A stretch of DNA of 64,000 nt from Paenibacillus sp. FSL H7-0326. GTDB lineage: Bacteria; Bacillota; Bacilli; Paenibacillales; Paenibacillaceae. This document shows, one piece after another, positions 37,734 through 46,406 of the stretch (position 1 is its first letter; every line of letters begins with the position of its first letter). The stretch spans positions 1,550,001 to 1,614,000 of the forward strand of contig NZ_MPVN01000001.1 in the NCBI RefSeq assembly GCF_001955535.1, given 5' to 3'. Under the pieces are notes generated by a model that saw only the letters and a list, made by a program, of their open reading frames with translations, did not search any database and had not been told where the DNA came from. Position numbers and translations under genes: made by a program.

Positions 37734-38513
37734 CTAGGCTGCCACGTCTCTCTTGTGAAAGACATACCAGGCTATACCCATAAATAGAACATAATAAACA
37801 GCAAGCACCGTAATGGAGAAGCCTAGACTCATTACACTGTCACTCGAACCGAACATATATTGACTAAGGTCCATATTGGTAAACAGAATGTATTTCGCCC
37901 AGGAATACCGTTCCGGATCGAAGATTAGACCAAAGATCCCTTGAGTGAACAAGATAAATAGAGACAACCCGATGGCAAGCGCTCCAGATCTGAATACGGT
38001 GGATACCATGAATGCGATCGCCAAGGTGATAAACAAGTCCACATATTCATACAGCCAGCTGACGAGCGCATAGCCTGCAGGTGTGTAATCCCCCGGCATC
38101 TCTGACACAACAGGCTCTGTAGACATCAGCACCGAGGAAGTAAGCAGCGATAACCCTGTCATCAGCAAGGTCGTCAGCAGACTGAATAGCAGTACCGACA
38201 CATATTTGGAAGCCAGAATCTTGCTTCGGGTCCATGGCCGAATCAGCAGCAGCTTAATCGTCCCCCAAGAGAATTCACCTGCCACCGAATCTGCCGCAAT
38301 GACGACCGCAAAGATCGTATTCAGAAAGCTGATGAACGACACCGTCAGCATGGCGCCTTCCCAATAGTGGGTTGAAGCACCACCCCCTGTGCTGGACAGC
38401 AGGTAAGGAATCAGAATCGACATCACAATAATAATCCCGAGCATCACCCAAGTCCGTACACGGCGATAGATCTTCATATTCTCATTATGTACCAGCATCA
38501 AAAAGTTACTCAT
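37734..38513 (-). CDS. ABC-2 type transporter permease
   Basis: 259 residues with six hydrophobic helices and SVAGEFSWGTIKLLLIRPWTRSKIL, the cytosolic motif of ABC-2 permeases. Its ATG overlaps the stop of the ATPase gene (ATGA), so it is the membrane half of that transporter. Related B. subtilis systems export peptides or respond to envelope stress. Cargo unknown. Confidence 0.9.
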   Translation of the reverse strand: MSNFLMLVHNENMKIYRRVRTWVMLGIIIVMSILIPYLLSSTGGGASTHYWEGAMLTVSFISFLNTIFAVVIAADSVAGEFSWGTIKLLLIRPWTRSKILASKYVSVLLFSLLTTLLMTGLSLLTSSVLMSTEPVVSEMPGDYTPAGYALVSWLYEYVDLFITLAIAFMVSTVFRSGALAIGLSLFILFTQGIFGLIFDPERYSWAKYILFTNMDLSQYMFGSSDSVMSLGFSITVLAVYYVLFMGIAWYVFHKRDVAA

Positions 38514-39415
38514 GGACGCTTACCTCCCGTCATGGCCAGGAACTGATCTTCGAGGGTGCTTGTTCGCGCCCGTATCCCATACACCTTGATGCCATGTTGG
38601 ACTAGTCTTGCATTCAGATCGGCGGCGTCATCTCTTGTACAAGATATGCTCAGCACCGGACCCTCAGTACGTCCCTGTCCTGCCAGCTCGAATGCCGACT
38701 CGGGATCACTCACCTCAAACGTATATTCTAGGACTTCAAGAGCTCCACTCTCCGGTCTCAGCTGCCGAACATCAATCAGCTTCCCATCCTGAATAACCGC
38801 GACCGTATCACACATCAGCTCCATCTCAGACAGCAAATGACTCGATACGAACACCGTCGTCCCTTCGGTAAGGGTGAGCTTGCGCAAATAATCTCTCAGC
38901 TCCCGAATACCCTGCGGGTCTAATCCATTCGTCGGCTCGTCCAGCACGAGCAGCTTCGGACGATGCAGAATGGCTTGTGCGACGCCAAGCCGCTGACGCA
39001 TGCCGAGAGAGTACGTCTTGACCTTGTCATGGATCCGGTCTCGGAGGCCAACGAGCTCAATCGCTTCCTGGATCCTCTCTTTGGTCACGCCCGGTGACAT
39101 CCGGGCAAAATGAACCAGGTTCTGGTAGCCTGTCAGGAACTTGTACATCTCCGGATTCTCTACAATCGCGCCAACCTCACGGATGGCATCCTCAAACTGC
39201 GTCTTCACACTGTGACCGGCGATGAAGATATCCCCGCTACTAATGGACATCAAACCAACCATCATGCGGATTGTGGTCGTCTTCCCCGCGCCATTGGGCC
39301 CTAAAAAACCAAAGACCTGGCCTGGATATATATCCAGAGTCAGGTCTTGCACGAGATGGCGGGAAGAAATGACCTTACTTACACCTTGCATACGAACAAC
39401 AGGTTCCTGGTGCAT
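38510..39415 (-). CDS. ABC transporter ATP-binding protein
   Basis: About 301 residues from ATG 39415, preceded by GAGGGAG; the open frame to 39463 runs through a palindrome and has no site. Walker A is GPNGAGKTTT, the signature YSLGMRQRLGVAQAIL and Walker B LLVLDEPTNGLDP. The C-terminal 80 residues form the extra domain of DRA/CcmA-type exporters. It pairs with the overlapping ABC-2 permease. Confidence 0.93.
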   Translation of the reverse strand: MHQEPVVRMQGVSKVISSRHLVQDLTLDIYPGQVFGFLGPNGAGKTTTIRMMVGLMSISSGDIFIAGHSVKTQFEDAIREVGAIVENPEMYKFLTGYQNLVHFARMSPGVTKERIQEAIELVGLRDRIHDKVKTYSLGMRQRLGVAQAILHRPKLLVLDEPTNGLDPQGIRELRDYLRKLTLTEGTTVFVSSHLLSEMELMCDTVAVIQDGKLIDVRQLRPESGALEVLEYTFEVSDPESAFELAGQGRTEGPVLSISCTRDDAADLNARLVQHGIKVYGIRARTSTLEDQFLAMTGGKRP

Positions 39416-39440
39416 GTCATAGTTCACTCCCTCTTGATCA

Positions 39441-39462
39441 TGCTCGAATCGTGATTCGAGCA
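39441..39462. promoter_or_regulatory. 22-bp palindrome before the ABC transporter operon
   Basis: TGCTCGAATC (39441-39450), two bases, GATTCGAGCA (39453-39462). There is no T-run on either side, so an operator or leader hairpin is more likely than a terminator. It lies 25 bp upstream of the inferred ATPase start. Confidence 0.6.
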
Positions 39463-39488
39463 AGGATTCTCACTCATAAGCTTCGTGC

Positions 39489-39899
39489 CTAGTGTAACAT
39501 AATCTGTGAGAACCTGTCCCGCGTATTCGCAGGAATGAAGCAATTCTGTTCCTCTTGCGCTGCTTCAGGAGACGGCGAATGCTCCTCTTCTGCAGTGGGA
39601 GCGGCTTCCTGCTGCTCTTCCACAGCCTCTTCACCGTTCTGGCAGCAGTTACAGTAGCCTAAGGGCATTTCATTTCTGTAGAATCCGGTCCGGAAGACCT
39701 GATTAGGTATGATATGGGGAAGGTCTTTCATCCTGGATATGGACTGTTCATATGATAGACTACCTGAGACTTTGGCCTCTTCTATTCCTCTCGACTCCAT
39801 TGGATATTCCGTGTCTACCGACAATATCCTCCCACAGGCGACACAATAAAATCGACTTGTCACGATCACTTCAGCCGTCCTCCATTCATAAAGACACAT
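39489..39899 (-). CDS. Hypothetical protein with CxxC motifs
   Basis: 136 residues from ATG 39899 (AGGA about 10 bp upstream). The frame is open to 39974, but that would place the start inside an operator downstream of the promoter. FYCVACGRIL near the N-terminus and GYCNCCQNG in the middle could bind zinc. The C-terminal third is Glu/Pro-rich and looks disordered. I do not recognise a family. A strong promoter with a GATACAA palindrome precedes it, shared in type with the small membrane protein at 40181 and the XRE gene at 57441. Confidence 0.6.
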   Translation of the reverse strand: MCLYEWRTAEVIVTSRFYCVACGRILSVDTEYPMESRGIEEAKVSGSLSYEQSISRMKDLPHIIPNQVFRTGFYRNEMPLGYCNCCQNGEEAVEEQQEAAPTAEEEHSPSPEAAQEEQNCFIPANTRDRFSQIMLH

Positions 39900-39967
39900 A
39901 GTTTCATTTCCTGTGAAACCAACTTCAGGGGCAATCGTCCAACCAACCGCATAAATCGATTCTTTTC

Positions 39968-40014
39968 GATACAAATTGTATCTTGAACATAATAGAGTCC
40001 CATATTTTTGTCAA
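39968..40014 (-). promoter_or_regulatory. Promoter with GATACAA palindrome (CxxC protein gene)
   Basis: Minus-strand TTGACA (40009-40014), 17 bp, TATGTT (39986-39991). The perfect palindrome GATACAAATTGTATC (39968-39982) follows the -10 by 3 bp, covering the start point, which suits a repressor. Confidence 0.7.
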
Positions 40015-40115
40015 GAATTTTCGAGGGTTACTAGATATTTAACCAGGAAAAGGGCGGGAAAACGCTCATCTAAGAGATATTTTCACTTGTTTTCATGAAA
40101 AACATGTCATAAGCA

Positions 40116-40152
40116 TTCACAGAGCAGGACTTTCAATGATACAATTTGTATT
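40116..40152 (+). promoter_or_regulatory. Promoter with GATACAA palindrome (small membrane protein gene)
   Basis: TTCACA (40116-40121), 18 bp, TACAAT (40140-40145). GATACAATTTGTATT (40138-40152) overlaps the -10 and differs from the perfect palindrome at one base. Confidence 0.65.
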
Positions 40153-40180
40153 GAAGTACATTTTTTTCTAGGGGGAACGT

Positions 40181-40309
40181 GTGTTGAAGAAAACGATTCG
40201 TAAACTAAGGAGAAGCGCATCAAGAACAATCTCCGTGGTTCCGGTCGCTGTTATCGTTGGGGCTCCGGTCTTGACCTACTTTATTGTACGTATGGTTCTG
40301 CAGAAATAG
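40181..40309 (+). CDS. Small basic membrane protein, about 42 residues
   Basis: Start is GTG 40181 or TTG 40184, with GGGGG at 40171-40175; stop TAG 40307. The N-terminal part is basic (LKKTIRKLRRSASRT) and is followed by one hydrophobic helix (VVPVAVIVGAPVLTYFIV), then RMVLQK. Promoter, operator, ribosome site and a strong terminator frame it closely, which makes it likely to be a real gene despite its size. No family is recognised; a single-helix membrane peptide is all that can be said. Confidence 0.6.
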   Translation: MLKKTIRKLRRSASRTISVVPVAVIVGAPVLTYFIVRMVLQK

Positions 40310-40358
40310 GACAAATTGTAAAAATATTTGTCTTATGACCTATGTACGAGCACACGAC

Positions 40359-40412
40359 AAAAAGCACCTCATTGCTAAGAGAGAATAGGCTCTTGGCAAT
40401 AAGGTGCTTTTT
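40359..40412. terminator. Bidirectional terminator
   Basis: AAAGCACCT (40361-40369) pairs with AGGTGCTTT (40402-40410), with an inner ATTGC..AAGAG / CTCTT..GCAAT stem and A/T runs on both sides. Confidence 0.9.
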
Positions 40413-40434
40413 CCCCATTAAATACGAATCTAAG

Positions 40435-40926
40435 CTAGAACTCTTGAGCCTTATCAAACGACCACAGGACGCGCCATTCTCCGGACTCCTGAGAAGCATA
40501 TACGGGCTGTACAATCTTAAAGTTACCAAAGGAAGAATGGTAGATCTGGGTCACGGTGAATTCATAGACTTCGGCCAGCGCTTCTTTTCCTTCTATGAGC
40601 TGAACATCAAACAGCCTCTTCGGTTCAGATACTTCATATTTAAAGGTATTCGTACCAAAATGCTGCATGAACACATGGGCCCTGGTCTGGACATAGTCCG
40701 GCTTCTTATATCGTTCCTGCAGCAGAGAATGAAACAGCTCCCATGAGCTCCCGAAATCGCCCTCTTGCTCATATGTATAGAATTGTTCAATGGCTTTACG
40801 TGCATCTTCTTCTTCATTAGACTTCATAACCCCTTGAATACTGAAGAAGAGCAGAGCTAACAGACCCACGATGAGTAAGGTAGCCGCGATCTTAAGCAGA
40901 CCATTTGCTCGTCGTTTACGCAACAT
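40435..40926 (-). CDS. Membrane-anchored hypothetical protein
   Basis: 163 residues from ATG 40926 with GAGGAGG 8 bp upstream. The frame is open to 41046 but overlaps the VanZ gene there. A basic start and one hydrophobic helix (about 10-32) anchor an outside domain of about 130 residues. That domain (ARKAIEQFYTYEQEGDFGSSWELFHSLLQERY) resembles NTF2-like small domains seen in exported Firmicute proteins, without a confident family. It follows the VanZ gene, and its ribosome site lies in a long hairpin. Confidence 0.7.
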   Translation of the reverse strand: MLRKRRANGLLKIAATLLIVGLLALLFFSIQGVMKSNEEEDARKAIEQFYTYEQEGDFGSSWELFHSLLQERYKKPDYVQTRAHVFMQHFGTNTFKYEVSEPKRLFDVQLIEGKEALAEVYEFTVTQIYHSSFGNFKIVQPVYASQESGEWRVLWSFDKAQEF

Positions 40927-40931
40927 CAAAT

Positions 40932-40986
40932 AAGCCTCCTCCTCTCTTGTCCCTTGTAACTCAAGGTATGAGAGAGGAAGAGGCTT
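40932..40986 (-). promoter_or_regulatory. Long hairpin that encloses a ribosome site
   Basis: AAGCCTCCTCCTCTC (40932-40946) and GAGAGGAAGAGGCTT (40972-40986) pair at 14 of 15 positions, with an inner CCTTG/CAAGG stem. The minus-strand GAGGAGG for the 40926 start is inside the stem, and the other arm begins at the VanZ stop codon. Lacking a T-run, it looks like a translational switch rather than a terminator. Confidence 0.6.
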
Positions 40987-41513
40987 TAGACCTTCCTTTT
41001 GTGCTGCACATACTGAACCAATACATATAGAAGAATAGCTATACAACCCCCGGTCAAGTCCAGCAATACATCATCGAAGGAGGGCGTCCTGCCTGCGGAG
41101 AATCGCTGCAGAAACTCATCTGCACATGCAATAAGTAAAGTAATGACCAACGGCACCCAATAGACTTTAAGGGTATGGCCCCATCGCTTTTTCAGGATCA
41201 TATGAGCGGCCAGCGTTAAGATACCATACACGAACATGTGAGCACATTTGCGGAATACGAACTCCGTGAAGCCGTATGGATTATTGCGGAGCGAATTGGT
41301 ATGACCTCCATAGCTGATTCGGATATCAGGCAGCTCAAAATCAATATCCAGCTTCTGAACCGTTTGGATGAGAAGAGGGCGAATGGTCTGCTGCTGATAT
41401 GTCCTTGTGGACATAAACAGAATGAACAGAACCCAGAATAGCAGGAAGAGAGCTAGAAGGATGCGTTTTCTATGCTTCCCTTTCTGCTGCTGTCTTCTCT
41501 CAGCTCTGCTCAA
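40986..41513 (-). CDS. VanZ-family membrane protein
   Basis: 175 residues with about four helices. The family motif EFVFRKCAHMFVYGILTLA and the later SFDDVLLDLTGG identify VanZ-like proteins. VanZ itself gives low-level teicoplanin resistance; most chromosomal members have no assigned role. Its ATG overlaps the LCP gene stop (ATGA), so it is co-translated with a cell-wall polymer transferase. Confidence 0.88.
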   Translation of the reverse strand: MSRAERRQQQKGKHRKRILLALFLLFWVLFILFMSTRTYQQQTIRPLLIQTVQKLDIDFELPDIRISYGGHTNSLRNNPYGFTEFVFRKCAHMFVYGILTLAAHMILKKRWGHTLKVYWVPLVITLLIACADEFLQRFSAGRTPSFDDVLLDLTGGCIAILLYVLVQYVQHKRKV

Positions 41514-42460
41514 GAGGGTTCAACCTCATTCATATGCTCGTTCATCGCATCCGTTACCCTCTGTCTCTCTTGCTCATCGACAATATAGTAATAGATTCCG
41601 TTAATTCGCTGTCCATGTCCGTTAATCTCCATAGTGTCGATCTTCTTCAGACTACTTGCATATTCCAGCGCAAATTTCTTCATTTCATCAAATGTAATAT
41701 CGGTCTTCACATTTCCCCCGACTTCATCCAGGATGTTCTGAATCTGCATTACGCTGGATACTTGAAGCGCATTCTTCATCAGCTCCTGTACAATCTCCTG
41801 CTGTCTTGTATTTCGGCCAAGGTCTCCACGTGGGTCATCATATCGCATACGAGAGTAGAGCAGCGCTTCTTCACCTGTCAGTGTGATTGGCCCTTCCACA
41901 AATTTCTTGTTACCCATATTAAATTCGAATGGATTGTTCACCTCAACACCACCCAATAAGTCAATTACCGATACGAACCCTTCCATATTTAATTTGACAT
42001 AGTAATCAATAGGAACGCCAAGGAATTGTTCTACCGTCTGGATCGACATGTTTACACCACCGAATGCGTATGCATGATTAATTTTGTCAACTGAACCTCT
42101 GCCTACGATTTCGGTTCTCGTATCCCTTGGAATATTAAACATCTGAATGGATTGCTTCTGCGGATTCACCGTCAGAACAATGATTGTATCTGAGCGGCCT
42201 GCATCATTGGCTCTCTCATCCACACCTAGCAGCAGAACGGAGAAGGGATCTACTTCCTTAATCTTCTCTACCTTAGGCTGTACAGCTGGGGCAGATTCCT
42301 GTCCCCCACCGATATCCGTAACGGGTACTACCGCTTCACGCGGTTCATAGATTGTATTCGCTGTAGTCTCAAGGGAAGCATACATATACCAGACGAAACC
42401 CACCCCGACAGTGACAATAGCAGCGACTCCGCTGAGACTGATCTTTAACCAACGTTTCAT
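41510..42460 (-). CDS. LytR-CpsA-Psr (LCP) family transferase
   Basis: 316 residues. One N-terminal helix (about 7-28) anchors an outside LCP domain. Motifs DPFSVLLLGVDERANDAGRSDT, IPRDTRTEI and LLYSRMRYDDPRGDLGRNTRQQEIV are the pyrophosphate-binding residues of the family. LCP enzymes attach teichoic acids or capsule polymers from lipid carriers to peptidoglycan. It lies beside the exopolysaccharide locus and could attach that polymer. Confidence 0.94.
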   Translation of the reverse strand: MKRWLKISLSGVAAIVTVGVGFVWYMYASLETTANTIYEPREAVVPVTDIGGGQESAPAVQPKVEKIKEVDPFSVLLLGVDERANDAGRSDTIIVLTVNPQKQSIQMFNIPRDTRTEIVGRGSVDKINHAYAFGGVNMSIQTVEQFLGVPIDYYVKLNMEGFVSVIDLLGGVEVNNPFEFNMGNKKFVEGPITLTGEEALLYSRMRYDDPRGDLGRNTRQQEIVQELMKNALQVSSVMQIQNILDEVGGNVKTDITFDEMKKFALEYASSLKKIDTMEINGHGQRINGIYYYIVDEQERQRVTDAMNEHMNEVEPS

Positions 42461-42505
42461 ATTGAGCCATACCTTTCTTTCCAGAAATGAGAAGTCAATA
42501 AAAGC

Positions 42506-42539
42506 AAAAAAAGACAGCTATGTCCTAGGACATAGCTGT
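42506..42539 (-). terminator. Terminator at the end of the exopolysaccharide locus
   Basis: ACAGCTATGTCC (42514-42525) and GGACATAGCTGT (42528-42539) form a perfect 12-bp stem, followed by seven T on the minus strand. The upstream arm is the last codons and stop of the dehydrogenase gene. Confidence 0.92.
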
Positions 42540-43859
42540 AGTATAAGAATCTGAAATATTGTCCGCATTCGGACGTCCGACAGAGTAGTAGATAAATGAG
42601 GATTCCTTCACCTTCGCAGGATCATATACATTTCGACCATCAATCAGTATTGGCTGATTCATCGATCTGGCTAACTCGGTCAGATTCACTTCACCGAACT
42701 CCTGCCATTCCGTGAGCAAGCATAAGGCATCACTGTCTTTTGCAGCAGATTGAGCATCATCACACCAGTAGATAGAGTCATTATTTACTTCACGCCGGAA
42801 ATTTTCTGTAGCTACGGGATCATATGCGTATACCGAAGCACCTGCACGAACCAGTTCCTGAATAATCTCAATCGCAGGCGCATCACGAATGTCATCCGTA
42901 TTGGGCTTAAATGCGAGTCCCCAGATCCCAATCCGCTTCCCTGTCAGAGAACCAAGGGCTAGCTGCAGCTTGTGAATAATATTAAACCGCTGATCCTTGT
43001 TCACTTCTACTACGGATTTCAAGAGCTTGAATTCATAATCCACATTACCCGCAATTTGAATAAGCGCCTGAGTATCCTTCGGGAAGCAAGACCCTCCATA
43101 ACCAATCCCTGCCTTCAAGAAGGAGCTTCCGATTCGACGGTCATACCCCATCCCTTCCGCAACTCGGGTAACATCGGCTCCTACCTTCTCACAGATATTT
43201 GCAATCTCATTAATGAATGAGATCTTGGTCGCAAGAAATGCATTCGAGGCATACTTAATCATCTCTGCTGATCGGATATCGGTGATAATGATATTATCCG
43301 TGAGTGGAGCATGAAGAGCACTCAGTGTATCTGCCGTCTCTTGATTCTCACTACCGATAACAATACGATCTGGATTCATCGTATCCCAGATGGCCGTGCC
43401 TTCTCTAAGGAATTCTGGCAGAGAAGCAATAGAGAATGGATGCTGACTATACTCAGAGATGATATGCTTGATCCGTTCATTCGTACCTACTGGCACTGTA
43501 CTCTTCGTAGCTACAATCTTGCGTCCGTTCATCGCAAGGGCTACTTCACGCGCTGCCTGTTCGATATACTGCAGGTTCGCTTCTCCATTCGGCAACGATG
43601 GAGTCCCGACGGCAAGGATAATCAGATCCGATGCCTGAACCGCAGTTTGCGTATCAAAAGTAAAAGACAGCCTTCCGGCTGCCTTGTTCTTGTCTATGAG
43701 TTCTTTAAGCCCAGGTTCATATATTGGAACTTCACCACGTTCCAGCATTTCGACCTTGGCAGGGTTATTATCGACACAAATAACATGGTTACCGATATCC
43801 GAGAAACACACTCCTGATACCAAGCCAACATATCCGGTTCCAATGACGGTAATGTTCAT
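42525..43859 (-). CDS. UDP-glucose 6-dehydrogenase
   Basis: 444 residues. NAD-binding GTGYVGLVSGVCFSD at the N-terminus and the catalytic Cys258 in GYGGSCFPKDTQAL define the UDP-glucose/UDP-ManNAc dehydrogenase family. Similarity is to TuaD/Ugd enzymes that make UDP-glucuronate from UDP-glucose. With galU in the same locus, this suggests glucuronic acid in the polymer. It is the last gene of the locus, and its stop codon is inside the terminator stem. Confidence 0.95.
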   Translation of the reverse strand: MNITVIGTGYVGLVSGVCFSDIGNHVICVDNNPAKVEMLERGEVPIYEPGLKELIDKNKAAGRLSFTFDTQTAVQASDLIILAVGTPSLPNGEANLQYIEQAAREVALAMNGRKIVATKSTVPVGTNERIKHIISEYSQHPFSIASLPEFLREGTAIWDTMNPDRIVIGSENQETADTLSALHAPLTDNIIITDIRSAEMIKYASNAFLATKISFINEIANICEKVGADVTRVAEGMGYDRRIGSSFLKAGIGYGGSCFPKDTQALIQIAGNVDYEFKLLKSVVEVNKDQRFNIIHKLQLALGSLTGKRIGIWGLAFKPNTDDIRDAPAIEIIQELVRAGASVYAYDPVATENFRREVNNDSIYWCDDAQSAAKDSDALCLLTEWQEFGEVNLTELARSMNQPILIDGRNVYDPAKVKESSFIYYSVGRPNADNISDSYTTAMS

Positions 43860-43882
43860 ATTGGTTCTCCCTTCTTCTAAAC

Positions 43883-45331
43883 TTACTGTTTTGCATTTTC
43901 CGATTGTTTCTCTTTAATATATCTGTTAGACATTAATTTCTTTAGAATCTTTCGAGAATCAGATACATTAAATAACAATATACATAAAAAATACACTATA
44001 ACTCCAATAAATATAGAAACTATCAGGCTCCAAGGCCCTGTTTGTAAACGAAACGGAAAGATAGAAAAACCCATTATTAGTGCGGAGGCAACTATTTTAG
44101 TACTAATTTTGAAAGGTATAGGTAGTTGTAGAATGGACCTTCCAATCCACCAAGTAATCACTAATGAAACGAAATATGATGAAATGGATGAAATGGCAGC
44201 CCCACTAGCCCCCAAACTCGGAATCAGAAATAGATTTAAAGTAATACTTAAAATGGCAGCTACAATAACTGGGATTATCTGTATTATGGTTTTATTTCCT
44301 ATTTGGAATGCTTGATCAAAATAATAAGATTTGAATCCTGATAAACATGTTCCTATAAGTAACAAAGGGAGTAATACACTAACTGAATCAACATAGTCCT
44401 CACTAAAAAAAACATGAGCAATATTGTTAGAGAGAATAATCCCCCCCACTACAACTGGTAGAGATAAACCGAGCATTAGAATAAAGTTTTGCTCAAATTG
44501 CTTTAAAGCTTCTTTAACACCTTCACTTTCATATTTTTTAATAGCAATTGGTAATGCCCCTAGATTGATAATCATCATGAGCATAGCTATTGTCTGGTTT
44601 GATAAATCTGCAGCTACAGCATAATATCCTGCTTGTTCAGGCCCCTTTAACCATCCAATAATAAATCGATCAGAAAATTGAATAATAAAAGTCATTGAAA
44701 ATGTTAATGTAAGAGGCACTCCATATTTAAGCAGTTTTTTTAGTATATTCAGATCAAAAGATGCGTTTAGAACTTTCCATTGATTAAAAGTTACACTAAC
44801 AATTGATAATAATGTCCCAAAAAAAATCCCTAAGAAAACTCCTTTTTCTCCTAAACCAAGGATGATTAGAACACAACTAAATACAAAAGATACGAACACT
44901 TTAACAAAAGTTATAAGTCCATACTTTTTGGGTTTTAATAATGTTCTGTATAAAGTTTGATTTAATTCAAACCATCCCAAAATCAATCCATTTAGCAGTA
45001 CTAACATAATTAAAAGAATATCATTTGTAATTATTAGGCCGATTGGAGATATACAAATAATAACAATCGACGTTAATAGGAACCCTGTTAGTATAGTCTT
45101 TTGAAATGACATCAAATTGTCTTCTACAGTTCCTGGGAGATGGCGTAATAATCCAACGCGGAGCCATTGAAAGAAAATTACATTTATAAAATTTATCATA
45201 GTTATAAATAATGCATAATTTCCGTATTGGCTAGGTGAGAGAAGTCTAGTGTAAACAAGAATTGCTAATAAACCTATGATGCTAGGAATGATTCTTGATA
45301 CTAGATATATAAATGAGTGCTTCAGTAACAT
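43883..45331 (-). CDS. Wzx-type polysaccharide flippase
   Basis: 482 residues with about fourteen helices. The N-terminal LLKHSFIYLVSRIIPSIIGLLAILVYTRLLSPSQYG is typical of PST/MATE-like exporters of lipid-linked repeat units. AT-rich and rich in Ile/Phe/Leu, as Wzx proteins usually are. ATG 45331 follows GAAGGTCAAG. It moves the undecaprenyl-linked repeat across the membrane for Wzy to polymerise. Confidence 0.92.
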   Translation of the reverse strand: MLLKHSFIYLVSRIIPSIIGLLAILVYTRLLSPSQYGNYALFITMINFINVIFFQWLRVGLLRHLPGTVEDNLMSFQKTILTGFLLTSIVIICISPIGLIITNDILLIMLVLLNGLILGWFELNQTLYRTLLKPKKYGLITFVKVFVSFVFSCVLIILGLGEKGVFLGIFFGTLLSIVSVTFNQWKVLNASFDLNILKKLLKYGVPLTLTFSMTFIIQFSDRFIIGWLKGPEQAGYYAVAADLSNQTIAMLMMIINLGALPIAIKKYESEGVKEALKQFEQNFILMLGLSLPVVVGGIILSNNIAHVFFSEDYVDSVSVLLPLLLIGTCLSGFKSYYFDQAFQIGNKTIIQIIPVIVAAILSITLNLFLIPSLGASGAAISSISSYFVSLVITWWIGRSILQLPIPFKISTKIVASALIMGFSIFPFRLQTGPWSLIVSIFIGVIVYFLCILLFNVSDSRKILKKLMSNRYIKEKQSENAKQ

Positions 45332-45367
45332 ATACTTGACCTTCTATCTGTTAGAAAAATTGCTAAC

Positions 45368-46387
45368 TTAGATAAGTGAATTTTCATATTGATTCTTATA
45401 GTATTCAATATATTCCCCGCTTTTAATTCTTCTCCACCAATCTTCATTATCTAAATACCATTTGATCGTTTCTTTAATTCCAATATCAAATGTATAATTA
45501 GGATTCCATCCTAATTTTGTTATTAATTTTGTAGGATCAATTGCATATCTTCGGTCATGACCTTTGCGGTCTTCAACATACTTTATAAGTGTCTTAGGTC
45601 TATCCAAATTCTCTAGTATTAACTGTACAATATCGATATTACGACGTTCATTGTGACCACCAATATTATATACTTCTCCTGATTCACCGTTTCTCATAAC
45701 AAGATCAATGGCAGATGCATGATCTGAAACATGCAGCCAGTCTCTTACATTAAGTCCATCTCCATAAACAGGAAGCACTTTGTTTTCTAATGCATTTGTT
45801 ATCATAAGTGGAATCAGTTTTTCTGGAAAATGATACGGACCATAATTGTTTGAACAACGTGTAATATTGATATTCATCCCGTAAGTCTCATGGTATGACC
45901 TAACTAATAAATCTGCACTCGCTTTACTTGCTGAGTAGGGACTATTTGGAGCTAAAGGGGTTTCTTCAGTAAAATATCCATCTTCTCCTAGGGACCCATA
46001 TACCTCGTCTGTGGATATTTGTACAAACTTTTTTATATTCTTATCTTTCGCAGCTTCAAGAAGAGAAAGAGTTCCCATTACATTTGTCTTGATAAAAATC
46101 GACGGATCACTAATGCTGCGATCTACATGAGATTCAGCTGCAAAATTAATAATAGTATCTATAGAATACTGTTCAATAATATTAAATATAAGTTCTTTAT
46201 CACATATATCGCCACGTACAAAAAAATAGTTTTGTTTACTTTCAATCCCTCGTAGATTCTCTAGGTTTCCTGCATAAGTAAGATTATCTATATTCACGAT
46301 TTTTATTTCTTCTTTATATTTATCAAACATGTAATGTATAAAATTGGAACCAATAAATCCTGCACCACCGGTTACAAGTAAGTTCAT
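45368..46387 (-). CDS. rfbB: dTDP-glucose 4,6-dehydratase
   Basis: 339 residues from ATG 46387 with AAGGAGA upstream; an open extension to 46432 overlaps rfbC. The Rossmann GGAGFIGSNFI, the FAAESHVDRSI segment and the active-site YSASK are diagnostic, and NNYGPYHFPEKLIPL is the substrate motif. It turns dTDP-glucose into dTDP-4-keto-6-deoxyglucose, the second step towards dTDP-rhamnose. Confidence 0.96.
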   Translation of the reverse strand: MNLLVTGGAGFIGSNFIHYMFDKYKEEIKIVNIDNLTYAGNLENLRGIESKQNYFFVRGDICDKELIFNIIEQYSIDTIINFAAESHVDRSISDPSIFIKTNVMGTLSLLEAAKDKNIKKFVQISTDEVYGSLGEDGYFTEETPLAPNSPYSASKASADLLVRSYHETYGMNINITRCSNNYGPYHFPEKLIPLMITNALENKVLPVYGDGLNVRDWLHVSDHASAIDLVMRNGESGEVYNIGGHNERRNIDIVQLILENLDRPKTLIKYVEDRKGHDRRYAIDPTKLITKLGWNPNYTFDIGIKETIKWYLDNEDWWRRIKSGEYIEYYKNQYENSLI

Positions 46388-46406
46388 CTGATTCTCTCCT
46401 TCTACT

